Of a DNA stretch of 21,004 nt, positions 9,469-19,600 are shown in pieces. The stretch is from Smittium mucronatum. Taxonomy: Eukaryota > Kickxellomycota > Harpellomycetes > Harpellales > Legeriomycetaceae. Positions within the stretch are counted from its first letter, which is position 1; the number at the start of each line of letters is the position of its first letter. The translations under genes were made by a program, and so were the position numbers. The stretch is taken from the NCBI GenBank assembly GCA_001953115.1, contig LSSL01006750.1:1-21004 (forward strand). Direction: 5' to 3'. The notes under the pieces are model-generated. The model did no database searches, was not told where the DNA came from, and saw nothing but the letters and a program-made list of their open reading frames with translations.

Positions 9469-9479
9469 AGGAATCTATA

Positions 9480-9654
9480 AGTATTCCCAACAATAAGGGA
9501 AACTAAAAACTAAACTATACAACTGGAATAAAGGTTAATGATCCCATTCCATTAAAAGACTAAAATAAACTAAGGAAAATGTCCAGAACAAAGACAGGAA
9601 AAACACCAGCGAAAAATATAAAAAAAACGAAGAAAAACTAACTAAGCTATATCG
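9480..9654 (-). other. leader-like stretch between the two upstream frames of the island
   Basis: On the minus strand this 175-base stretch is T-rich, with pyrimidine-heavy segments and several stops in all frames. It ends in TTATAG at 9477-9482, resembling a 3' splice site just before the MGMNM start. I looked for an intron joining the 33-codon frame to the 76-codon frame. The only donor-like site near the end of the former (GTAAC) would give the wrong frame, so splicing is not supported as drawn. It may be a 5' untranslated leader. Confidence 0.3.
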
Positions 9655-9756
9655 CTAAACTATAAAGTTACTAAAAAAATCCTCAAGCGCGCTAAGACTT
9701 TCGGACCATAAAGAGGGTGTAGCTTCGCCTATGGATAAAAATGCAAATCTTACCAT
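9655..9756 (-). CDS. 33-codon frame at the upstream edge of the GC island
   Basis: It reads from ATG 9754-9756 to TAG 9655-9657. The product starts MVRFAFLSIGEATPSLWSE and continues SLSALEDFFSNFIV. The part from GEATPS to ALED has mixed-GC codons and looks like real coding, whereas the first and last codons merge into AT-rich DNA. It may be the trailing end of an exon whose upstream part is lost, a small upstream reading frame of the unknown gene, or chance. No domain is recognisable at this length. Confidence 0.3.
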   Translation of the reverse strand: MVRFAFLSIGEATPSLWSESLSALEDFFSNFIV

Positions 9757-12700
9757 TTTATTATAAAAATTTGACCCTGTGTTTAAAATAGTGAAAGTAA
9801 AAATAACAATTTCAGTTTTTTGATATTATATATACTGATTTCCAATTATAAAAATTTCCATTTTTTTATTAGGAGTATATTTCATACATGTTAAAATTTG
9901 ATAAAATAGATTACAATATCGTAATATAAGGTTTGAATCGAGATAATGTGATCCTTGATTAATTTGAATTTGACAGATTACTAAATCCATATAACAAAAA
10001 AACCAATATATAAAACAAAGTAATTTATTACAAGCTATAAAATTATATTTTATCCTTACAATAAAAATTAATTTATTACAAGCTATAAAATTATATTTTA
10101 TCCTTACAATAAAAATTAATTTATTTAATAGTAATAAAATTTCATTGATTTCTTGAGATCAAATTAAAAAGTTATAAAAAATATCTTGTAGGTTAATTTA
10201 AAATTTCATAAATTTAGAATTAAATTGCGATTTCTGCATTAATCTTTTATAAAAAACTTATATATATTTGAAAAAAAATATACATATTAAATTAACAAAA
10301 AATTAAATATATATTTCTATATCTAAAAACAAATAAATATAAAATAACATTTTAAAATTAAGTTTTTTTGATTATTTTTAGATGTTTTTTTTTACTACAG
10401 ATCCAAATATTATTTATATGACATCTAGTAAGAATTTTCTGTTTTTTTTAGATAGAATAAAAGGTTAGATTAAAATAAATTTTGTAATTTTTATAAGAAA
10501 TTTATAATTTTTGAGCCAGATTATTATATTTATTTGATAAATAACATCGAATAAGTAGTGATTTAGCTCTCTAATAAGAATAATGATAATCTGAAAAATT
10601 AAATTGCTGATTTTTTCTTATATTATTTGAATTTTATATAACTTTAATAACCATAGATATTTTAAAGCGGCCGTTTTTTTTATTTTTAATTTTATACAGC
10701 TTTATATCTAGTTAATTTTGTAAATTATGGAATAGATACTTAAAATATAAAATAAAAAGTATAAAATAAGATTTAATGTAATATTAATACCTTTTAAAAA
10801 ACTTATTTTAGATTATTTTGATCACAAAAAACTAATTTGATAAAATAAATCTCCCAAATTATGTATTAGCTTATTTTTTTAAAGAGAATTTGAATTAATA
10901 TAATTATTCGTAACATTTATTTTTAGATAGTATTTTTTAGGTTCATTTGTTCAAATTTTAACAAAATTTTTAGCCTATACTTATAATAGATAAAAAAAAA
11001 GGCTTTTTGTCTTAGTCTAGTGTATTTTTATCGAATTTTTACAGATTATTTCGATTTATTTTTCATAAATTTTTTTTGTAATATAAATTGGATTATCTGA
11101 TAAATAGAGTCATATATAGATGGATATTTGTATTTGTATATCCATATAACAGGAATTTCTTGTTCTTTTATTTTCAATAAAAGAAATTATATTATAAATT
11201 TAGAACTTTTTTATAAAAAATATTTTAAAATTTTAAAAACATCATATAGTACCTGATAAAACTCGTGTTAAGTGGATAGAAAGGTACTAAAGCAAAAAAC
11301 TACTCAAAATTATCTCAATTATATTCAATAATTTTAATTTGGGCACAGTTAAATTGTACAAAATTCTGTATTCATGCACGAAATCCATTTTTCCCCCACA
11401 TTATAAATAATCAGCGTATAGATATTTGAAATTTGGAGTTTTTATAACAAATATTTACATTTAAATTTACTTGGTTGTTGATTTTGTATTAAAAATATAA
11501 GAGATACAAAAAAAAATTAAATAAGGGGCTTTGGAATATATCTTTGAATTTTTTTATCTTAGATTTTAGTTAGGGTATTGGAAAGAAATATTGGCTAATT
11601 TTGAAATAGACTCTAATAATATTATATGAAATGTCCTTATAAGAAAAATATATATCATTAAATCTCAATTTAATATCATCTACTTTAAATGTGTTTCCTA
11701 ATAACTAAGAAAAATAGTGAAAAAAATTTTTTTTTCAATAAAATTTCAATTAAATAAATTTTGAAAAAAAATTAAATATCTTAATAAATTATATGAAAAT
11801 TTTTTATTTCGGAGGACGCAGAACCGATTTTTTTCAATTTAGCTGAATTATGTGGATTTTTATCTTTAATCTTGCAAAAAATAATCAAATCAAATTTCAA
11901 TTTAATATAATTTTTAGAAAATTACACATTAATAATACACATTATGAGAATTTTTTTTTCAATAGTCATTATTAAATCTCTAAAACCCTTTTCCCATTCA
12001 TTTTTAGTGCTTTATGGAATCAAATAAGTCTGAGATATTCATAAATGTGCTGGTTTTTTGTAAAGAAATTGAGCTGCTCTTTGTCAGAGCGTAAAAATTC
12101 GGGCTATCGGATATTATTTTTAATGATATTCCAAGAAATCTTTTTTTGAATCTCTTTTCTATCAATTTTTTTTACAAGAGCGAACTTATTATAATTTATT
12201 TTTTTAAAGGGGCTGTGTTAAAAAGTCATATATATAACCATCAGAAATCAAATTTTCAATGGTTTTACAAAATCAAATATTAAACTATTTTTCCAAAAAT
12301 TACAACTATTACATTGTATAAAATTTAAATTTTAATCTCATTAAATTTTTTATAATCATTAATTTATGATGTTATTTTATACACTTTAATATTTTTTGCT
12401 CTATTTTATGCAAAATTTCTCAATTAAGAAAAAAAATTTCAACTTAATTACAATAAAAAAATTAAATACATGTTCCAAATGATTGGGTTAATTTAAATTG
12501 ATTTTTAAAATAAAAAATAAATTAAAATCCTTTAACCTATAAAAAACAATTCAAAAATAAATCAGTAGAAACTCTTGATCTTTTCTACATATAATTATAT
12601 TTTTATTAAATAAAAAAGTTTTTTTGTGTATTATCTGAAAAAAAATACACTTTAAAAACTCTATATCTATTAAGAGATCACCTACCCACTATATATGTTA

Positions 12701-13273
12701 AATTTTTCTATAAATATAGAGTTTTATTTATTTACTTACTTTTAATTGCTTTATGGTGATCAATTTTTATCTTAGTTAATGGTTATTACAGTGAAAAAAA
12801 GTTTAATCTTGGGAAAATTTATTGCAATTAAACTTTAAAATATGACCTATAACTACATAATTAAATTAAATCACCAAAAAGCCAAAAATAATCATTTTTA
12901 GATTTCTTATAATAAATCTATCTCCAAAAATGAACACGATTGCGTAAAAATATAAGATCTTTTTTTTTCTCTAATTTAAGTGTACATTACTTATATATGA
13001 TTTATATTTTTTTAAATACCAATTTTTATTTCATATTAAAAACTTGTTTATAAAAAACAATAATATATACAATATTTTGCAGAGATTTTTTGTCTTTTTT
13101 ATAAAAAATTTTCAGTAATGCCCTATTTTTTTTAAATCATATACTTGCATAATTTATTATAAAGAAAGATTTTTATCTGATGTGTACATATTTTTTATTT
13201 ATAGCCACAATATAATTTGGATACTTTTTATTCTTATATAGACGCAATATTATCATAATTTTCATACAAAATT
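9757..13273. other. AT-rich non-coding stretch
   Basis: No coding frame is supported on either strand. The only clear structure is the 48-bp tandem duplication at 10021-10125. A locally less AT-rich patch at about 12045-12125 includes a 5-bp hairpin (GCTCT/AGAGC), but no frame stays open there. The stretch ends at the second inverted-repeat element. Confidence 0.65.
10021..10125. repeat. perfect 48-bp tandem duplication, 2.2 copies
   Basis: Positions 10021-10068 are repeated without a single difference at 10069-10116, followed by nine matching bases of a third copy (10117-10125). The absence of mismatches points to a recent duplication, or a polymorphic minisatellite. An assembly error is possible. 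The unit has no coding potential. Confidence 0.92.
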
Positions 13274-13648
13274 TTAGTCTTAATTGGATAATTTTCGAAC
13301 AATTTAATTTCTTTTTGCTAAACCGTACTAAACTTTACTAAATTTAGCTATTTTATGCGACTTCCAATTATTATAAAATTTTAGCAAATATTCGAGTTAA
13401 TTTTGTAAAAATCTTCAAATAATGTTTAAAATTTTTGAAAACCATCACTGTTGATACCATTGAATTAATTAAAGGATAAAAATTGGCTATTTTATAAGTA
13501 AATTAAGGTGGGTACAGTTTTTTTCGAAAATTTTCTGAAAAATATAAAAATAAACTATGTTTATATGGAATTTATTAATCGAGAAAATATATTTTTTAAA
13601 TTAAAATTTCTTATATTTTAATTTTTTTTGCTTATTTTGAAGTATAGA
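13274..13648 (+). repeat. left inverted arm of the second element
   Basis: The arm is complementary to 14165-14539. Single mismatches occur near 13324 (C against T) and near 13383 (A against G); beyond 13621 a T-run length difference and a few changes mark the inner edge. No array of short motifs like that of the first element is seen, though CTAAAC / CTAAAT-like hexamers recur at 13319-13347. Confidence 0.92.
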
Positions 13649-14164
13649 AATATTAATTTAAACCAAAAAATTATTCAAAATTAGCTTTAGATGAAATATA
13701 GCTAAAATTAATTATTGTTATTTTTATCATTTTTGTAATTTGAGAGTGTAATAGAAGGAAAAAAATTCCGGTCAGATTATTTTTAGCTTATCGTGTAATA
13801 TGAGTGTGTCATTTTTTTTATATATAAAGTGGTATAAAATATCATTTAAATTTTTTCAATACACTCTTACTATTAAATAATCAAAATAATTTTTTTAGAA
13901 TAATCCATGTAGTTTCTAACTATCCTCTAAAAACAATCCCAGCAACCTTATATAATTTCGTCAAGTACTTATTTGAACACACCCTTCATATAAAAATTCT
14001 AAAAAAATTTATTTCGATTAAAGAGAATTTAATGAAATATGTGTGATCTATTTACTTATTTGAACTTGCAATCATAAAATATTACAAGAAATAAAAAAAT
14101 AGGATAGAATCGGTTTTTTTGATATAAAATCATTACACGAAGAAAACTGATTTTTTTCGATGTA

Positions 14165-14539
14165 TTATACTACTTTAAAATAAGCCAAAAAATTAAAATA
14201 TAAGAAATTTTAATTTAAAAAATATATTTTCTCGATTAATAAATTCCATATAAACATAGTTTATTTTTATATTTTTCAGAAAATTTTCGAAAAAAACTGT
14301 ACCCACCTTAATTTACTTATAAAATAGCCAATTTTTATCCTTTAATTAATTCAATGGTATCAACAGTGATGGTTTTCAAAAATTTTAAACATTATTTGAA
14401 GATTTTTACAAAATTAACTCGAATATTTGCCAAAATTTTATAATAATTGGAAGTCGCATAAAATAGCTAAATTTAGTAAAGTTTAGTACAGTTTAGCAAA
14501 AAGAAATTAAATTGTTCGAAAATTATCTAATTTAGATAA
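14165..14539 (-). repeat. right inverted arm of the second element
   Basis: This is the reverse complement of 13274-13648 and is almost identical to it through the 334-bp core. The inner side (14165-14193) and the outer 12 bases (14528-14539) are where the arms disagree. On the plus strand the outer end reads AATTTAGATAA. Confidence 0.92.
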
Positions 14540-16650
14540 AAAATTGCTGTTTAAACCTTTATTTCTCCCAGCTGTTTAAATTTTTTATCTAAGAACACTG
14601 AAATTATAAGTTTACTTCATATTAAAATTCCTATGTCTTTTTTATTTATTTAGAAATTAGAAAAAAAAGATATAAAAAGTTTCTAAGGATGTTTTCAGGT
14701 TAGGAAATAAAAATCTGGAATTTTTTTTAATAATCCTTTAATTTCTTTTAAATTTTGATAAATTGATAATTAATGCTTAATAATATGAAAGTTTTAGTGA
14801 AAAAAATACCAGATATCATTAATTTTTTTAAAATTTATACCCTTTTTTATTTTTATGTTTAATAGTTATAAATTCAATATTTTTAACGCTTTAATATAAT
14901 AAAAATAGTTGTATATTTGTTGATATATGTACAGTATTTTTTTTTTATTAATTTTAATTCTATAATATGAGTATTAGATATATTTGAATTTCTATATACG
15001 TAATTTCCTATTAATCATAATCAACTCGGATAAAATACACAAAAGAAATTAAAAAATAAACAAATTCATTATTTTAAAATTCATAAAAATATTTGGCCTG
15101 CATTTTTTTAAGAGTATTAATCTCTTCAAAAACTTTACTTGAGTGTCATATACATAAAAAAAAGCTTTTAATTCGATCTTTAATAGCATATAAGATTATA
15201 AAGCCATTAATAAATATTAACTCTAATAATTATGCTTTAAAAAGAATGAAAAAGTCAAAAAAGGTTGTTTTTAATTTTTTTTATTAGAATATCATAAAAT
15301 TATGGGTATTAAAACAGTGATATACTTCAAAAATTAAAAAAATTATCGAACTAATATCGATTTCCTTCAAAAAAAAAGTTTTTTATTACATAGTATACTT
15401 AATGGTTGATAAATATTATGATTATCTATATATAAATATTATATTTCCAAGTTCATTGAAATTATTTATAAAATAAAATCCGAAAAATTAAAAGGAGCAT
15501 ATAATAACCTTTTATAAATATAATTATTCATTAAATCAGATACATTTAAAATAATAATCTAGATAATTTACTTTGAAAGTGAAAAAATCTACTCAATAAA
15601 GATACACACAATAAAAATTCTAAAAATTAGCTTTTTATTACAGCATAAATTCTTCAAAAAAAAATTAATCAAATATATGAGAAAAAAATCATTAACTTAC
15701 TTATATAACACTGGATATTATAAATATATCGGAGATGTAAAATTTTTCCAACATTAAAAAAAAATCATTAAACTATTAATGGTAAAATTTTTTAGTATAA
15801 AATCGAAATTTAAACCAATAAAAAGAAGTTATAATATTATTAAATGTAAATCAAAATATAAAAACCTATTATTTTGACTCATATAATATCATTTTTGAGT
15901 GTTGATGGTACTGATGAAAACTCTTGAGTTTTAAATTTAATTTTACTGGGTATTAAATGAATTAAGATTATATCTGAATTGTTTAACGTGATTTTAAATA
16001 GGTTTCTATATTATAGAAAGCTTTGCAGCTATCAGATTTTAGACTTTTCAGGATTAATTTTATATTATATGAATTGAAAAGCATAAGTGAACTTGAGTTA
16101 AACATGAAAATGTATAAAAAAATACCAAATTCCAGGTTATGTTCGCTATACTTAATCGTTAGTTAATTGACAGATGTAAAAAGATGTAAAGAATTCTTAT
16201 CTTGCTAAAATAGAAAAAAAATTAAGATTTCCGATAAATTATATAAAAAAAGTATTCTGGAAAAAATATGAACCTGTTTGAAGGAACATAAGTTTTTTTT
16301 CATTTGCAAAAATAGCCTCAAAGTATTAAAATGAAATTCAAAGAGAATTTCGTTGATGCAGAGTTTCTAAACCATTATATTTCTTCGATATTTAGACAAA
16401 AACGATTCCGGATCTTCATAATAATATTCATAGGATTTCTTAAAAATTGTTTATAATGAATTACTATGTGATAGGGAAAAAATAATTCGTTTAAAATGGT
16501 CAAAATTTTTTCAAAAATTACTTATTTATTTCTTCTGAGTTTATTATGGAGCCTAAATAATTCTTATAAATTTTAAGAAATTAAGGCCAAAAAATTCAGG
16601 ATATTTGTTTTACTTCTTAAAAAATAGCACATACATATTTTCAAAACGAA
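14540..16650. other. AT-rich non-coding stretch
   Basis: No supported gene is seen. A 64-codon open frame at 15093-15287 plus starts with TTG and is rich in I, L, K and N, as expected by chance. The patch 15890-16160 is slightly less AT-rich but has frequent stops in all frames. No RNA gene or long repeat was noticed. Confidence 0.65.
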
Positions 16651-16652
16651 TA

Positions 16653-16694
16653 TACATACATACATACATACATACATATGTACGTATGTATGAA
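16653..16694. repeat. TACA microsatellite with mirrored TATG tail
   Basis: Six perfect TACA units (16653-16676) are followed by TATG, TACG, TATG and TATG, and then by AATG. The second half is close to the reverse complement of the first, so the tract can fold on itself. Such ACAT/ATGT compound microsatellites are common in animal genomes, including insects, but are not diagnostic. Confidence 0.9.
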
Positions 16695-19600
16695 TGAATA
16701 TTGAGGTGTGAGCATATATTTAATGTTTATAAAAAAAAATTTCCAAAAAAAAAAATTTTTCCGCAATTTTATTAGCAATAAAATTCTATGAAAAAAATTG
16801 ATTATTACTTAAAAAAATGAAAAATGATTTAAGTTAATAAGTTTACGAAATTTAAATGAATCCTAAACGAAAACTCTCTTAAAAAATCAGTTAATTGAGA
16901 AATCAAATTTAATTTTACCAAATTTTCATTATATATGCTTATTTTAATTGAGAAAAAAAACGGTAAAAATAACAATAATTTTTTTTTAGATCTTTAATTG
17001 GTGTTAAAAAATAATTAATTAAAACCACTTATAGTATAATTATGAATTCATTAAAAAAATGCTAACTTTTATCTTCTCAATATCAAAGAGAAATTAATAT
17101 AAGATTATTTTATCAAAAATGTTATTCGACAGAATTATTGCCTCGCAGCCAGTTTCTTATTCTTATTTCAAAGACCATTAAATAAAATAAAAATCCTATC
17201 CTTAGATCTATTATGCAAATTTTAGGAAAAAACTTTTAAACTTTCTTAACCTAAGGTATGTTTAAAAATGGTTAAAATTTATTTACAGTAAATTTTAGTT
17301 CAAATAATAATTTACAACATAGTTATAAATATAAATTTAAAATATGTATAAAAAATATAATCTAATAAGTATAATTTTTTTTCTCATATCAATACATTTA
17401 TATTTCATTTATTGTATAAAAAACGCATTGATGTGCGTGAAGCTTAATGAAGGTGGATATTCCCTTTTTTTCTTTTTTTTGAAAAAAATTATTCTAAATT
17501 TTTTCATTACTAATTAATAAAATTCTGACCCAATTTTTTTAAATTATATTTGTAAATATTATCGTTTATAAAAGTTTTAATTCCATTGAAACAACCGTTG
17601 AAAAATCTATAAATCAAAATTTAACAGCGAGTATTATTAGGTTTATTCTAAAATTATCAGATTATTAAGAATATTATCCCAATTAGTAAAATAAATGAAG
17701 AAAATTTAGCTTATCCTTGGAATTAACATATTTTTAAAAAATTTATTAATTTTTTACAATTTATACACCAAAATAAATAATTTGAATGTGTAAGATATAT
17801 TTTAAATTCAAAGAAGTATTGTGAATAATTTATAAATATTTTTATCAACAACTCAGAATTTTTTCTTTATACTTTCAGGGCAGATGTGACAAAAATTGCT
17901 TTTATTTTATGATAAATTATACTATTAGTTCAAAAATTATTATATTATTGAATCATTCAAAATTTTATAAATATTGTGAGTGTAAATATAAAAAAATATA
18001 AGTAATTTGAGAGATTCGTTTCATAAAATACTATTCTTCTTATAAAATAATAGATTATCAACGCAATTGAGCCTTTTGAACATAATAAGAGCAAATAATC
18101 AGTATATAATAAAAAAAACCAAAAAAAAATATTGCAATAATTAGTATTTTCGAAGACACAAAGAAAATTGTCTAAATTGAAAAAATATTATCTAAGCATA
18201 CAATTTCTGTTTATTTTGGATAGAACGCGTTATATAAAAAATTTAGTTTAATTGAGATAAAATTTTATTTTTAAATTCGAGCGAATTTATTAAAACTATG
18301 CTTTTTATTAAAAATGGTTTGGTTTTAAAAAAATTTACTATTGAAAAAAACTTTATAAAAAATTTAAGTTTGGCATACATTTCAATATATATTTTTATTC
18401 AAAATTATTCTGTTTATACGTTATCAGGTAATTTTATAAAAATATTATTTATGGATTTCAATTAAATATTTTTAGACTCTATATTTTTTTGGATAATTTT
18501 TATTTTTATTTTTCATCTTTATGCATATATAATACAAGTTTTCCAGGAAAAAATATAGATCTTGTTCTTCTTTTTTTCAAAATGTTAATTTAGAATAAAA
18601 GAAACATATAAAATATCACATATCAATTACAAAGCTTTTCTAAATATTGCCTATTATTATAGATTTTAAAAATGAGATTTCATTAAGAATAAAATCGACT
18701 TTAACATAGAATTATTTAAATATATAAAAAAAAGGCTCGAAAATTTTGTTAATTTCTCCGAAATTCATTTGAATAAATGAATATTAAAACACATCCTTAA
18801 TATTTAAAACTTCACTCCTCTAAACATATAATAATAAAATTAACAAAAATTAATAATTATAAATAATATGAATGGAAATTTATGTGTCTTATTTTTTTTT
18901 AAATTAATAAATGTTATTCAAATAATAAGCCTTACCATGATATTAATTTTAAGAACTCAGGGAAGTTATATATATTTACTGTTATTCTCAAAAAAATAGG
19001 ACTTTATATATAAATATAGAATATATATAATTTAAAGATATCTTTTAATTATTTTATTGATGCAGTTGGGATTTTAGAATAAAATTGAAGAGTTTTTTTG
19101 GGAATTTTTCTAAAACAAAACAACATAAAAGCTTGTTTTAAAAATGTTTTAAAATCCTATTTAATAATTTGGTGTGTGTATAAAAAATCTCAGAAACCCA
19201 GAAAATTTTCATTATTTGAAAATTGCGCTAAATTTTAAATAGTCCCCTTTTTTTATTTAGCAAGTAACATTAAAGCTAAAAATTATTTCTCTATTTTCCA
19301 AAATTCATATAAATGTTAGTTTTATTATTTATATATTAAATTTTTTACTGAAATTGAACTAAAATCTACAAAATATAATTTTAGAATAAAATTTATATTT
19401 TTAATCTTTAATAAGCTACTTTAAATAAATTCAGGAAAATTTTTTAAATTCTTTTTTATGAAATATAAATTAAATATAAATTAAATATAAAAACTAAAAA
19501 TAAAAAAATTATGAGGAATTATAATGTCTGATATATTATCAATGGAGTTTTCATTAAAAATATACACAAATTAAATTATGTTTGATCGTATATAAATCAC

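Larger units (their letters stand above)
8880..9760. other. GC-richer island, possible gene fragment or foreign segment
   Basis: The eight lines 9001-9480 count to 203 G/C in 480 (about 42%); lines sampled outside the island count 10-15%. The change is abrupt on both sides, near 8880 and 9760. A/T homopolymers are rarer inside it. Protein-coding frames lie on the minus strand, upstream to downstream: 9756-9655, 9468-9238 and 9239-8991. I find no clear target duplication, long terminal repeats, poly(A) tail or primer-binding site that would define the island as a known mobile element. Possible explanations are a relic of an ordinary gene, a retroelement or viral fragment, or horizontally acquired DNA; the sequence alone does not choose. 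Confidence 0.75.
13274..14539. mobile_element. young non-autonomous inverted-repeat transposon, about 1.27 kb
   Basis: Two near-identical inverted arms of about 375 bp surround a 515-bp interior with no open frame of note. Over a 334-bp core (13287-13620 against 14194-14527) I count only two substitutions, so the insertion is recent or the arms have been converted. The outer ends diverge (TTAGTCTTAATTGG on the left, TTATCTAAATTAG on the right read inward), so the termini are uncertain by a few bases. Candidate target duplications are AAAATT (13268-13273 and 14540-14545) or TA; neither is convincing in this composition. The superfamily is therefore unassigned: a MITE-like, foldback or Mutator-like element would all fit. 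It shares no obvious arm sequence with the element at 2706-4264. Confidence 0.82.

Noticed and set aside
9480..9510. TGTTGGGAATAC on the minus strand as the start of a long terminal repeat
   Set aside because: Some LTRs begin TGTTGG, but there is no matching second copy, no primer-binding site and no CA end at a sensible distance in the window.
9477..9664. Intron joining the 33-codon and 76-codon frames of the island
   Set aside because: A TTATAG acceptor and a GTAAC donor can be found, but the joined frame runs into a stop within about a dozen codons; no alternative donor with a good consensus was seen.
15093..15287. 64-codon plus-strand open frame with a lysine-rich end
   Set aside because: It has a TTG start, background composition, and no ATG upstream in frame. 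Lysine and asparagine richness is what random AT-rich DNA gives.
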